Source: Cocos nucifera
Lineage: Eukaryota; Streptophyta; Magnoliopsida; Arecales; Arecaceae
Length of the DNA: 64,000 nucleotides
Assembly (NCBI GenBank): GCA_006176705.1
Contig: QRFJ01001028.1
Location: forward strand, 62,001 to 126,000
Direction of reading: 5' to 3'
The notes under the pieces were generated by a model. The model searched no databases. It saw only the letters and a program-made list of their open reading frames with translations, and was not told the origin of the DNA. Numbering within the stretch: position 1 is the stretch's first letter; each line of letters begins with the position of its first letter. The position numbers were made by a program, and so were the translations under genes. Of the stretch, positions 1 through 12,690 are shown one piece after another.

Positions 1-2179
1 GAATCTCATATGGATGATCCATAGAGGCCATACTGAAGGGAATGCACAAGATTTTTAGCTTTGATTTTGAAAATTTTTTTCAAAAATTACACAGTAAAAA
101 TGATTATTAATCATATTAATAATAAAAGTTATAGATCTAATCTGAAAATCCTACAATATACATGATCTAATATACATATATATGCATGCATATCTGAAAA
201 ATAAAATATCAAATGCAGTAAAACTATTTTACTGCTTCTACGTATTCAGAACATGTTATCTTTTTGTAGATAGATGAACTCTACAATTTGATCCCCTTAG
301 TGTAGATCTGATCGCTGCGATGGAGCCACACATGTGTCTGGCCTCTATAGGTGATCCACATAAGACCCTGATCTCGATCAGTTCCTCTAAGTGCTAGCTC
401 ACTGTAGGAACCTTTGATGGTCGATATCAGATCAAACTCCTTCGATCTTCTTCACCAGCTCTTTGGATGCTTCGGTTTGCTAATATAGATAAGAAATACA
501 GGATGTTCTCCTTCCAGATCTGTGAACTCACAACCCTCGTTGCTCACAATCTAGAATCCAAATCCTAGATGGATTCTAGAATTTGTACTCACCCAAGAAC
601 CTTGCGCCTAGAATTTCTTATGCAGAGAAAAGACTCTCTCTTCTTTTTTTTACACATTCTCTTTTTTGAGTTCTAATCTATACGCCCATAAAATTAGGTA
701 TTTTATAAATGCGCACAAATAAGAGAGGCGTGAGGGAGAGATCTAGATTAAGTGGTTATCCATTCAAACTCAAATCTAATTTGAATTGAACTTATCACTA
801 GATTAAACCTATCCATTTGAGAAATGAGAAGGGAGGGAGTGCATCCTCTTGTGCATAGAATTCTTCATAGAAATTCTCAATTCTCATGGAGAATAGATGG
901 CGCAATATTTGGGTGATGTGGCGCATGGAAAGACTAGTCAAACTAGTCTTTTATTTGACATCCAATTGAACCAATTCAATCCAAATTGGTTAGGCCCAAT
1001 TAGATCAAAATAAATTCAACTTATTTAGGCTTAATTAGGCTTAGTTAAATCCTAATCAAATCAAGAATTAATCAAACCAAATCTCTGATCAAATCAGAGA
1101 TCAAACCTTCTTGACGATTAGATCATCTCATAACCTGATTGGGTCAAATTTAAATGAATCCAATTCAATTAATTTTGATAAAAAATAATCATTCAATCAA
1201 ATTAAGTTAAGTGATCAAATCACTAATTAATCTTTTATTGATCAATCATTAGATCGAGTAGAAACCTCTAGTGTGTGTGATTCCGTAGGTTCGAATCTAA
1301 GCTGGTAGTATATGAACCAATTTTGTATACTAATTGAAGTAACCATCTTGCAATAGTACCCAATGTCTGGGTAGACCGAATGGTGCAGTCATAATATTTA
1401 AAACTTACGTGAATATGGTTATAGAATAATTTATTCCTTTGATCTCTGTGCATAGGATGACTTAGGATTTAACTGTCAACCTTAAAAGATACATCCAAAT
1501 CGTGTCTCAAAGCAATTAGTCCTATGACCTCTCACTAGGACTACCGTAGCTAAGGCTTTGCTAAATTAAAATACTATTGAGCACAGCTCCTGAGTCCAAG
1601 AGTGGTCAATCCCATTTTGACTCACGCACCGACTCTTTAAGTACTTGACTGTATCAAAAAATCTTCCATCATTGAATTAAAAATTCAGGTAGTCTGGCAC
1701 CAAAGCACAGTGAGTTGTTTGAAAGTCACCATGGTGATCTCAGATCGGAGGGACACTTACGTCAATATTTCATCAGAGCAATTTTTGATAGTAGAAAAGC
1801 TCTGGAGTCGATCACGTTCAATGCAGATGTACCCCTACATCTCACCTGCATGCCATACCAATATCTCCACACTCCTTCGTTAAGAGGACAACCAACATAT
1901 ATAGTATACAACGACCTATACTCGATAAATATTATCGTCCTTGGTAATAATGTATCATTGATCGCGAACTATTTTAAGGACTAAATGATAAATCCTTCTT
2001 TGTCGATTCTAAATAGTTCTAAGGACTTCATCACATCAGACATGAGTTCATTAGAAGATGAAAGATTTATGATAAAAAATTAGAATAACTTTTATTTAAT
2101 TAATAATTTATATATAATTATATAAATTAGCTTAATCATTAATAGGATAATGATTGGCTTTGGGACACTATTTCTAACA
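1..2179. repeat. Copia-type long LTR, left end outside the window
   Basis: The stretch 1200-2179 aligns by eye, with many substitutions, to the LTRs at 33600-34587 and 41880-42851. Shared blocks include the phrases around 1630-1710 (accaaagcacagtga) and 1840-1990. It ends in a decayed form of the shared terminus, tttctaaca, at 2171-2179. No primer-binding site or polypurine tract follows, so this is a solo or truncated LTR rather than the edge of an intact element. It has no long reading frame. It is a related but different subfamily from the element at 32111-42851. Confidence 0.65.
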
Positions 2180-2480
2180 CAGACGACCCGTGTGGATACA
2201 TCGCGATGGGAGGAACTCTCTAGCAGTATTTTAGTTGTGGTGATCGACTATCCGTGCAAGATATTGTGTTCTGAACATAAGTAGTAGTAGTAGTAAATAT
2301 GATTTACTGCATGCTTATTTCTTTTCAAATTTTAAATGTATATATATCACATTTCGATCATACTTATAGGGTTTAATAGATCTGATCAATAACTCTTAAA
2401 ATTAATTAGATTAATTTTTAAATTTTACTACATATTTTTTTAAAAATTTTTTGAAAATAGAGCTAGAAATTCTACAAAGT
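2180..2480. repeat. Inverted segment related to 30-260
   Basis: Read on the minus strand, 2250-2470 resembles 40-255 read on the plus strand. Blocks such as gcagtaaa, tcagaaca and tagatct fall in the same order. It is therefore an inverted, diverged piece of the same LTR family that lies next to the LTR at 1-2179. No coding potential is visible. Confidence 0.4.
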
Positions 2481-3098
2481 TTACCATCATGATCCTCTCA
2501 AATCGATCTCTAGATTTGGTATTTTTTTGGTGTTTAAGGCTCTAGCACATCAAATAAGCTTTATTAACCCTTAATTTTGAAGAAATTAAGATAACTAGAG
2601 AGACTTTTAATCTAAACCAGCCTAGGTCAAGGTTTATATCTATATTTTAATCAATTTCTAATTCGGATCAATGTAACTCGAGTTGACCTTGAGCGAATTG
2701 ACTTGGGTCCATTCTAAAAAAGCTTGGTTTATCCAATTAAAACCATCTCTCTCTCTCTCTCATTTTAATTTCTTTTTCCTTTTCTTTTCTTTTTATTTTT
2801 TTCTCTTTCTTTTCTTCACAGAAGAGGGGACTTGTGTCCCTCTCTTCTCTTCTCTTTTAACGAAATAGGGGATCATGAGATCCCCATTCGTTTCTTGGAT
2901 TGGAGGTTACAACTGCTTGCCAACGGCTGATAGTGGTTGGGGCTACGATAGCATAATCTAAATAACCTAAATCAGTGGTTGGCAATGACCATCGGCGATG
3001 GAAAAGCCAAGAAAAAGAGGGGCAGAACATCCAAAATAGGGTAAAGATTCAAAATTTTATTTTTTTCAATGATTTCGACAGTCAACGATGGTGCGCAC
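2481..3098. repeat. Ty3-type LTR second half, copy 1 (interrupted)
   Basis: This stretch matches 11068-11665 closely, for example ctctagcacatcaaataagc and the block around 2610-2640. It continues at 7475-7602 after an interruption. Overall layout (pyrimidine-rich stretch, then a GC-richer block, then gcttacctc) parallels the LTRs at 29395-31458 and 44937-49034, so I read it as the second half of a Ty3-type LTR. Confidence 0.55.
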
Positions 3099-3112
3099 CG
3101 ATGATAATTTTA

Positions 3113-3312
3113 TTTCTAATTTTGGTGCCGTTGCCGGGGAAGGTTTTTGATTTTTGATTTTGATTTCTTTGATTTATTAAAAATAATTCCGGCAAATGCA
3201 TCAAGTTTTTGGCACCGTTGCCGAGGAAGGTTTTTGATTTTGATTTCTTTGATTTATTAAAAATAATTTCGGCAAACACACCAAGTTTTTGGCACCGTTG
3301 TCGGAAAGAAAT
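3113..3312 (+). repeat. Tandem repeat carrying three primer-binding-site copies
   Basis: Three head-to-tail units of about 82-85 bases start near 3118, 3203 and 3285, the third incomplete. Each begins with a version of ttggYRccgttgYcgg, the tRNA-Asp-type primer site, followed by a gatttctttgatttattaaa spacer. Only the first copy is close to the tRNA complement over its full length. It lies directly after the LTR remnant, where a single primer site is expected. Confidence 0.7.
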
Positions 3313-3484
3313 AGATGCTATTTTTTTCTTTGATTTCTTTGATTTTTTTTATAAATTAATTATATTTTTTTTTAATATTTCTTACTAATTTTTTTTATTT
3401 ATTTTGTAGAAAAAAAAAGGAGAAAACGAAGAAAGAAAGCATCAAAGTTTTGGTGAGATCAATCCTAACCCTAGTCCTCTTTTC

Positions 3485-3516
<32 letters not shown>

Positions 3517-4557
3517 AAATTAATTTAAAAAAATATTCATTTAAACCTAATTAAAAGCCTCTCATGATAAGATTAGAAATCCCTAACTGCTTTAGAGCAT
3601 GCATCATATTAGTTTTATTTTTATTTTATTTTTATTTTTATTTTTTTTGGTGATTGCTGGAGGCAAGGTAAGCCTTTCAGAATACAATTAGTTACATGCA
3701 TCTAGTTTAAATTGCATAGAACCCTTTGATTGAATTTTTTTTTTTTTTTTCGTGCATATTCATATTAAATCAAATTAAGGGCACAACCCAATTAAACAAG
3801 ATAAGGTGGGGATTTGATCACCCTTCCTTAGCCCACAAACAACCAACCAACATCCTGCATTGACCTAAGCCTTTAAATTAAAATCAATTAGACATCAACC
3901 CTAGGAACTCGAGCTCAATAGGACAAGGAAATCCTAAGAGTTGAACCTGGTTAGGATAAGTCAATTTGACTGGTGTCTAGGAAAGTGGTTCAGGGACGAT
4001 TGACTGGCCCGAAGGAAGGTGGTTTCTAATTGGTTCCGTTCGCTTACCTGGCCAAGCACAATTGGTGTCTAAGGCAAGCAACGGGGGGACTCCCACCGAC
4101 CTTACACTTACCTGGCTAGTTGATTGGCTAATCCTACACTTGGAGGGCTTGAAGGTGACCTTGGCAGTTAGGAGCTGTCTAGATCTAGGATAACCCTTAG
4201 TCAGGATTGATTGACCAACTTGATTGCTAACCAACATTAAATCTAATTAAACCTAATTCTTCTCTTTCTTCTTAGTTCTAGGACTCCTTAGGACCTCTTC
4301 TTTAGAACTCTTCTTTCTTTCTTCTCCTTTCTCCTCTAAAAATAAAATAAAATAAAAATTAAACTAACTAAAAATTAATAATTAAATTAAATTAAATTAA
4401 ATTAAAATTAAAAATAAAAATAATTAAAAAAAATTAATTTTTAATATAATAAAATAATAATAATAATAATAAATAAAAAAATTTCTAAAAATTTTTAAAC
4501 CATACATTAGGGTTACACTAATACATGCATGGTAGGAAATCGCTTTTTCTGATTTAG

Positions 4558-5799
4558 TTGAACTTAATTGAATGGTTGATTCACATTAAACATAATAATC
4601 AAATGGCTAATATGAATCTAATAGTCCAAAAATTAGATAAAGTTGACCTTCTTGCTCAGAAAATAGATCAACTCCTAATCCTAGGTCAACAAGGTCCTGC
4701 ACAATTCACATCATCTTCTAATTATCAGGAGAATTATTCAATCTGTGCTAGTCCCAACCCATCATGTAAGTGAATATCCTATGACTGCACAGTTTCCATA
4801 TTTTATCCAAGAACAAGTTCAAGCTGCTCAAGGATACTCCAAATTGATTAATGATCCATTTTCAAATTCATATAATTCAGATTGGAGTAACTTTAATTTT
4901 TCTTGGACATCCCAACAGACTCAGGCTCAGACCCAAATTTCACTTGAGCAAAATTATCAAAATTATGCCTATAATAATGGTCAGCCTAGTCAGTTTAACC
5001 AGCCATCATATTATAATCAGCCTTCATACCCACCTCCTCAACAGACCAATCTAGCTGATGATAGATTTAACCAACTTCAACAATTAATTCTAACTCAACA
5101 GCAATCTATCGCCAGACTAGAAGCTCAAATAGGACAATTAGTTGAGTCTAACATGAGGAGAGAACTAGATCAACTACCGAACCTACCAATTTCAAACAAC
5201 CCACCTAATGACCACCAACCACCTGGATTAAATTATCAATCTAATGTTTCATCTAAGAATCTTCCAATTTGAGAATACCAAAGTAATTCCTGAACTTAAA
5301 AGCTATAGGATTCTTATGGACCCATACCAAGACCAGGTGAGAGAGGCTAGTACTGATGCTAGCCAAAATGAAAAATTTAGAGGAACTGGTTAGTACTGAG
5401 ACTAACCACATAGAAGAACCCAAGCCAGGAATTAGTACTGATGCTAGTTCCAGTTTAAATGAGATAGAAATAAGGGAAAAGAGAATAGATGATTTACCCA
5501 AGACTTATAAACCTAATGTCCTATTCCCTTCAACCCTAGAAGCTGGTTCTTCTTATAAAAATCAAAAGGCATGTAATGAAATGTCAATGGAGTTGTTTAA
5601 GCAGGATCACATTAATTTACCTCCAGAATTAAAACCGCCTTTAGTCACCATTCCAGCACCCATTGAATCAAACTTAACTCCTAAAACTCCATTCATGAGC
5701 ATTTTAGAAAAACAAATAGGAGAAATTCTTAATAAACATGGGTCTGAGAATGGAATCATAAATTATATCCCTAAAATTAACAAAGAATTATATCAATAA
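4558..5799 (+). pseudogene. Athila-type gag remnant
   Basis: Three open segments in two frames (4558-4773, 4745-5272, 5356-5799) together look like the C-terminal half of an Athila-type gag. The middle segment is rich in Gln, Asn, Pro and Tyr, and around 5080-5160 carries a short heptad-like stretch (QQQSIARLEAQIGQLVES) that is typical of these gags. The third segment is hydrophilic with a run of Glu and Lys. Frame changes near 4760 and a stop at 5270 show that it is not translated as one protein. No CCHC knuckle is visible. In the family, gag forms the particle shell; here it is a relic. Confidence 0.6.
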
Positions 5800-6740
5800 T
5801 GGGATTAAAAATCAAATCAACTTTCTGAGATTGGCAATCCAAAACCATTGGAATTTGTCAATCCAATATTCGACACAGGATAGTGAGCTACATTGTGTCT
5901 GGCTGAAGACGGTAAACTTAGCGCTTGTTGGGAGGCAACCCAATATTTAGTTTTTATCTAATTTATCTTATTTTTTTTTTAGGATAATTTGAATAAGTTG
6001 GAGGGAGAGCTCAAATTTGTAAAGGCATGTGCTGGACCAAAATAAATAAATAAATAAATAAATATACTGAGTTAGGTGTATTCTTTCATTTTTTTTATTA
6101 CATCCTTTATTTTTTCTTCTTCTCCATTGAGGACAATGTCGATTAAGTTGGGGGGAGAGAAAAATAAAATTTTTTTTTAAAATTTTAAGTCCTCGAAAAA
6201 GTTAGTATTTAGTATTTAGATACTTGATTATGCTTAAGAATCGAATTAAACTAAGCATTTTAAAAAAAAAAATTGATGCACAGATTAGAGAATCTATGAG
6301 ATATTGAGGAATCAAGTATTAAGAAAATTCAATAAAGAGTTAAGTCTAGAACATAAAAATTTTTTTTCTTGGAGCATTTCTAATTATTTCTACTAGCATC
6401 AAAGAAAAGTCTACTTTTTATAGGCTTGTGTAGGGTAACTATACGTTTCTTCATATAAAAATTTATTTTAATAAAATAGTTTCCAAGTACTTCTCACTGA
6501 GTAACCGGGCCTCTTTGCCTAAGCAAGCATTGAGTTTCGCATCAAAAGGTGGGAAGGACAAAGAAGCTCGTTGTAAAGCTAGTCTTAACTCGTAGCCTAT
6601 TTGATTCGAGCTAGTAAGCCCGAGGGGTATTCTATACCTAGTGCCCTAAAGCCAACTGGTTTGGGAGTCATTGGCCCAAGACTCGCTACATGGATCAAAT
6701 AGAAAGCTTAAGGAGTTAAGACACTCAATAGTGGTACAAC

Positions 6741-6791
<51 letters not shown>

Positions 6792-7177
6792 AAAAAAACA
6801 TTGGTTTCCCACCGAGTAACCGGGTCCCGTTGCCTAAGTAAGCAATGATATTCGCATCAAAAAGTGGGCAATATGAAAATAAAAATTAATAAATGAAGGA
6901 TGGAAGTAGCAATACACCTGCCTATATGAAAGTTTAGACAAATCAGAGATAAAAGTGGAATAATTTAGAAAAAGTTCTGAAAAATTTAATGTTCTTTACT
7001 TAATTTTTCTATTGATAAGTATTAATACCCCAATGATATATCTCATTTAAGCTCTACTGAATATCAATGGCCATTTTGAAAATTGCTTAGGTAAAATTCG
7101 AAACTCTAAAGTTAAAAGGTATTTAAAACTAAATTCTTTCTTTACTCGAGGACGAGCAAAGCTTAAGTTGGGGGGTG
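5800..7177 (+). other. Athila-like noncoding 3' region
   Basis: There is no coding sequence here. It contains an almost uninterrupted adenine run at 6744-6789 and a direct repeat of about 75 bases (6478-6558 and 6799-6872, both containing gagtaaccgggY and ttcgcatcaaaa). The end is a purine-rich tract just before the LTR start at 7178. This matches the long non-coding stretch that Athila-type elements carry downstream of their polyprotein. Confidence 0.5.
6744..6789 (+). repeat. 46-base adenine run
   Basis: An uninterrupted adenine run inside the Athila-like 3' region. It may reflect a retroposed tail or slippage. The flanks carry the two copies of a direct repeat. Confidence 0.95.
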
Positions 7178-7474
7178 TGATAAGCATCATAAATTTATCA
7201 ATAAAAGTATTAATTTATCAATTAATTGATATTAATTTTTAAGAATTAATAATTAATTTATATATAATTTTTCAAAAAATCATATTTTATTAATTAAAAA
7301 ATTAATTAAAAAAATAATAAAAAATAATAAAAACTAAAAAATAAAATTTTATTATCAATAGAAAGAGCTCATTTTTCTGATCACAACGAAATAAATTTCA
7401 AGTAAAACGGAGTTAAAATGGAAAAGATATGAATTTTGAAAGATATAAAATAAATAAAAATTAAATAAAAAATC
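7178..7474 (+). repeat. Athila-like 3' LTR, partial
   Basis: It starts with tgataagcatc after a guanine-rich purine tract and is extremely AT-rich. At 297 bases it is much shorter than usual Athila LTRs, and no matching 5' LTR is present, so it is likely truncated. Confidence 0.5.
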
Positions 7475-7609
7475 GACAAGGGAAGGGAAGAAAGAGAGGA
7501 AGTGGGGGCTTACCTCGAACTCCGATGATGGTTGCAACGAGAAATTAAGGCAGGCACACCAATAACTTCCAAGAAGAAACTCTGACGATCTCTATTGATT
7601 AGGTCTCTA
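7475..7609. repeat. Ty3-type LTR second half, copy 1 continued
   Basis: It resumes the repeat that stopped at 3098: the gcttacctc block and the aataacttccaagaagaaac block match 11700-11800. Similarity to the second copy stops at ggtctctat (7602), where a new LTR start begins. Confidence 0.55.
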
Positions 7610-10600
7610 TGCTGTCACATCTTGAATCTAGCACTCGGATCAAGTATGTGATGGCCACATACTCTTTACAGCAAGGCCCTAAAGAATATGCAAGGCCTGT
7701 CTTTTATCAATACATAATCATATCAAATCTAACTCGATAATGATAGTAAAAGTAAATCTCTAATTTTATTTATTCAAAAATATAACTTATTAATATTTCA
7801 TTATAATCAGATCAATATTTATAAAAATAAATCAAACTAAGAACCTCTAAGATCCTATGTTCCTCATTACTCGGTCTCAAGCCCTATAGAATCTTTTGGA
7901 TCTAAAAAAAAATAGAAAAGAGGGGGCAAGCTTTATGGGCTCGGTAAGTTACCAATCATCTCTGAGGGATCAAGTATAATTACTTTTCAAAATATAATAA
8001 TTTCGCAATAAGATACATCAAGATAATTTTATTTCAAAAACAAACATACCATGCACATCAATAAAAGTCAAAAATTTTCTCTCAGTCATCGATAACTATA
8101 GCCATGATCAATCCCATGATAAGATCCAAAAGAGACTAGTTCTTGAACGAAGAATATCCGATCCATCGGCATCTATAAGTGATAAGCTTCACTAGCTAAG
8201 TCCAGAAGAAAAACTAGCTCTAATTTATATGGCAACGATTTGTCCCACGATAAGATAAAGAAATTAGTCCTGAATGAAGAATATCTGATCCATCGACATG
8301 CTACTAGTAATCAGTCCCACTGATTAGGCTCAGAAGAACTAAATGAAGGAAAATCCTGATTTTTTGGATCAGGTTCATTCAGATCTGATTGAATCGGAGG
8401 CATATTTCAAAATTCTTCTCTCAGATCCAGATCAGATCTGACACTTTTCAGATCTGATATTAGCATCTGATAAATAAAAAAAATTAAATTAAATTAATTT
8501 TATCTTGATCCTGGGTAATCTGATTATCCATTGATGATCCTGTTGAAGCTCTGAGGTTCTAGATCTAGCCACGCAAGCGTCTGACCTCTACCGATATCCA
8601 CTCAAGTTAGATCTGAAGATCTTCTTCTTCTCTTTTTTTCTCCAAAAAAATAAATCTGGATCTGATTTGGAGGATCTTCAAAATACCTTCTGAAGGTCAC
8701 CCGTCGTCTCTGCAGTAGTGCTGCCTTCTTTCTTTTTCGTCAGTCTTTTCTTACCTGACTCGCACTAATCTGAAGAATCCAACTTTCTTAGACGTGGAGA
8801 GGAGAGAGAGGGCTAGATGTTGGCATGAAGAAGGGAGAGGGGCAGCCTTAGGGCGTGGCTAGGAGAAAAGTTTTTGAAAAGTGGGCGCAGATAGGGTCTA
8901 TTTATAGACTCTGCTGCGCCATACAGTGTTGCATCACCCTGGCTAATCACGTTGCTTCGTTCAATCAGATCTAAATCTGATTGATGGGATGAGAGATCCA
9001 TGGATTCATTCTAAGGTGGCACCTAAGATTGATCAAAGTCTATAGGTGAGGGTCACCTACTTTGAATCCAACAAGCAACCTGAAGTCCCATCCGTATGGG
9101 ACTCCAGCATCCCTATCCATGGGCGCACGCCATCCAAGGCATGCATCCTCTTCTTTCCAATTTTCAAAGAGGGGACAAGCTCCTATCTACTCTCCAATAA
9201 GTGCATGACACATGGGCAGATGTTCAAGGATCAAAGGTCAATGTTTAACCAATTCAAAGTACAAGAATTAACAGGTGACGAAAAATGATAGGTGTTGTCT
9301 CAAATTTATCTCATAAATTAAGATAATTCTTTTCTGACTTGAACAAGCTTCAGTCAGATCAAGTAAAGGTACTTGAGTGAGCACAAACTCATTTGGCTCA
9401 GTCGAGATAACTTTTATAATGAAAAAAGGAGAACGTTAGGCTCAATCGTGTGCTAGCACGATTTTCTTGAATTTAATTGAATCTAATTCAAATCAACTGA
9501 ATTGGGTTAGTCCAATTGATGATATCCAGATTTAAACCCTTATTTGTGTGATCCAGTTAGATTCAGTTATGTATGGTAATGGGATATGTCATGATCTCCA
9601 TCATCGACATCATCAAAACTTATTTCGATGGATCAGAATCTTTCTGATTCAGACAACTAGAATGATCGATCATCAAAATCATTCTAGTTGCTCCCAAAAT
9701 CCACCAGTGACACCTAGCAGCATATGGTGGCAACCCATCAAAATTGAAAACGAACCTCTTGGTGCAGTTACTTGTGTGATTAAGTTCTTCTATCTTGAGC
9801 CCCGATCAGATTAGGGTTAAGGTGAACTCGTCAAACCCTAATTCCTATCATATGATTTAATCATTCGATTCAAGTCCAATGTAAAAATCTTAATAGAAAC
9901 TCTTTCTATTATTTCACACTCTGCCATGGCCATGGACTTATGGACTTGATTCTCATGATTATCATAGGGCTGCTCCTCATCTACCGAGGTAGATAGATTC
10001 CATCTTGGTGCAATCCAATTTCCTACAATGAACATGCTATAGCCAACATACACCTCAGGATTCCAAATGGCTAGGAGATCGAGTCATGGTGTAGTCAAAC
10101 TATAACACCCTCAAGGTGAACTGCCGATGCACCTCAGATCAAAGAATCAGACACACTACTACAGCATCGAGTCAGTCATTGACGAGAAGGTAGACTTTCT
10201 TATGACTACTCGAGGTGGTCACGCTCAGTGCCCTCATTCTTTAATGAGTATCTGTACTCTCGCTCCGATGTCTCTACACCGTAGACTCAAGACTCATCTA
10301 CTACAAAGAAGCGATTATACACTAATCTTTTGATCAATCATCATCCTCATGATGATCCTACGGTCAGGAGCATTTTATGAGTTAATAAATGATAATTCAT
10401 ATCTTAAATTTTTAACTTTTGAAAATATGAATTATCATTATCATTAACTCAAGGGATGTATCACAGACACTAAACACACTTATATGATAGAAAATAATCT
10501 ATTTTTATTATTTATAGTCAAAATTATAATTTTATTCTTAGAAGTGTATTACAAGTGTCAGCCAATTCTGACTTCTAGGGCACATATATCTAATACTAAC

Positions 10601-11830
10601 TTTGCCAACGATCAGCTCCGATTGGCTAAGTCCAGAAGAAACATGTTTCTGACATATGATCAACAATTAGTCCTGTTGGTTAGATTCAGATCATAGTCTA
10701 ACTAGAGAATTTTTATGCTTTTATCACAATCAATTTTTTATAAATAAAAATACTTATTTTATATCAGTATCAACTTAATTTTCATATAATCTAAAAGAGC
10801 AATAAAAATAATTTTTATTCGAGATTTCATGCATCGATGAATAAATATAATTTTTTTTTTAGAGATCATGCAATTTTAAGAAAAACCATCTCTTTCAAAA
10901 TTGTAATATGTAAAAGTGTCATCATGCCTGATCTAGTTTTTCTCAATTATTTTTCATAAATAAATTCATAATTTTAAATTTTAATAATTTTTAAATATTT
11001 TATATATAAAAATTTTAATTTTTTAAATATGTAAAAATAAATTCAAAAATAAAGAAACTTACCTATTGATCATATCTAAAATCCTATGATCCTCTTAAAT
11101 CGATCTTTAGAGTCAGTGTTTTTTCGGTGTTGAAGACTCTAGCACATCAAATAAGCTTTATTAACCCTTAATTCTGAAGAAATTAAGATAAATAGAAAAA
11201 AATTTTAATCTAACCCAGCCTAGGTCAAGGTTTATGTCTAGATTTTAATCAATTTCTAAATCGGATCTATGTGACTCAGGTTGACCAAGATCTAATTGAA
11301 TTGAGTTTAATCGAAAAAAGCTTAGTTTATCCAATTAACACTATCTCTCTCTCTCATTTTAGTTTCTTGTTTTCTCTTTTTTTTTCTTTGGAAGAGGGGA
11401 CTCGTGTCCCTCTCTTCTCTTCTTTTTAATGAAACAGGGGACCGTAAGATCCCTACTTGTTTCTTGGATTAGAGGTTACAATTGCTGGTTGGTAGTGGTT
11501 GAGGCAATGATAGCACAACACAAAAAACCTAAATCAGTGGTTGGCAGTGATCACCAGTGACGAAAAAACCAAGAAAAGAAGGGGCGGAACATCCGAAATA
11601 GGGAAAAGATTCAAAATTTTACTTTTTTTGATGATTTCAGTGGTCGGCGATGGTGCTCACAGGCAAGAAAAGGAAGGAAAGAAAAAGAGGAAGAGGAGTC
11701 GGAGCTTACCTCAAACTCTAGTGATGGCTGTAGTGAGAAATTGAGGCAAACACACTAACAACTTCCAAGAAGAAACTTCGATGATTTCTACTGATTAGGT
11801 CTCTATTTTTTGATGAAAGAGAGAGAAGAC
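7610..11830. repeat. Composite LTR region: Ty3-type LTR split by Copia-like LTR material
   Basis: The left edge (tgtcacatcttgaatctagc) matches the start of the chromovirus LTRs at 29395 and 44937, including the following gatcaagtatgtgat-type block. The right part, 11068-11830, is the second half of the same kind of LTR, with the same text as 2481-3098 plus 7475-7602. In between, about 8345-10475 resembles a Copia-type long LTR: GC-richer leader, tatttataga TATA-like box near 8899, and AT-rich ends. The internal borders are uncertain. The small open frames inside it (8813-9001, 9046-9288, 9548-9814, 10127-10333) show no recognisable protein. Confidence 0.45.
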
Positions 11831-12690
11831 TTCGATCCTTAATATAGAGCCAGATAGCATGCATTTTTGAATTAATTATAGTGAAAGCAAAATTAATTTA
11901 AAATGCATGCTTTAATCCTGCTCGATTTTCTTCAATGATATCAGAGCAAGAGTTGCTTGACATGTTTATATGTTAATTAGAAAAATTAAATACTTACATA
12001 TATGATATGTTTTAGATCCAGATAGCTTAGTAATCGAGGATGAATGAGCCATCAAGCCATCCGATCATAAGGAATAAGTATGGTTTAAAGGCCATCTCCT
12101 TCCATTCAGTGGGATTTCTTATGGCGGTAGGGATGCCATCGTGAACTCATTCATTAAGATGAATAATAAAAAAAATTTATTTATTTAAATTATTTTAATA
12201 TAAAAATTAAACATGAATAAGTTTAGATTTAATCTAAAAGGTGATTCATAGTTTAATTTTTAGTATACTTTATTTTTTGTTATGAAACTAGCAATAGGAT
12301 TACTATTTATCAAATAAACTGATTCATTTGTGAAATGAGTCAATTTACTGAATAAAAAATGAAAATCTTTCAAATAAGAAGTTTCACTCCTTCATAAGAT
12401 GAATTCCAACTCTGTTTAGGAGTTAGTTGGGAGGAAAGAGAAGACTCCCATAGGAAGTCTTCTTTGTTCGATTTTTTTTTTTTTTTTTTGGTGAAGTCAG
12501 TAAGGAATGCTAGCTTTGAGGTGAATTGGGTTTAAAGAAATCGGTTCTCACAACTGGTGTTCCTATTTTATCCTATATAGCTAACAAGTGAAGTCCTAAG
12601 TGGACTGATGGATTCAGTATGAATATAAATTAGTTCACCATGGTGGATCTAATATGAGTTGAAAGGTTTTTCTCCCCTCATCGGACGGGG
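11831..12690 (+). mobile_element. LTR end, primer site and leader remnant
   Basis: At about 11935-11948 atgatatcagagcaa resembles the initiator-Met tRNA primer site tggtatcagagc with one substitution. It follows an LTR-like end and precedes a non-coding leader-like sequence with no long reading frame. A thymine run lies at 12473-12490. I cannot assign a lineage, and no polyprotein follows before the PYD1 promoter region. Confidence 0.35.

Larger units (their letters stand above)
3099..7474 (+). mobile_element. Athila-like Ty3 element, 5' truncated, gag only
   Basis: The element interrupts an LTR repeat: the flanks at 3098 and 7475 are contiguous in the second copy near 11665. Near its left end lies tggtgccgttgccgggga, which is complementary at nearly every position to the 3' end of plant tRNA-Asp, the primer known for Athila-type elements. 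A purine tract (aagttggggggtg) precedes a tgataagc LTR start at 7178. A second motif, gaggacaatgtcgattaagttggggg near 6128, is also typical of this lineage. Only a gag remnant is coding; no protease, RT or integrase is seen. The 5' LTR is reduced to about 20 bases and no target duplication is evident, so the element was truncated after or during insertion. Confidence 0.65.

Noticed and set aside
8813..10333. Small open frames between 8.8 and 10.3 kb
   Set aside because: They lie in LTR-like sequence, show no family blocks, and their codon composition is not distinct.
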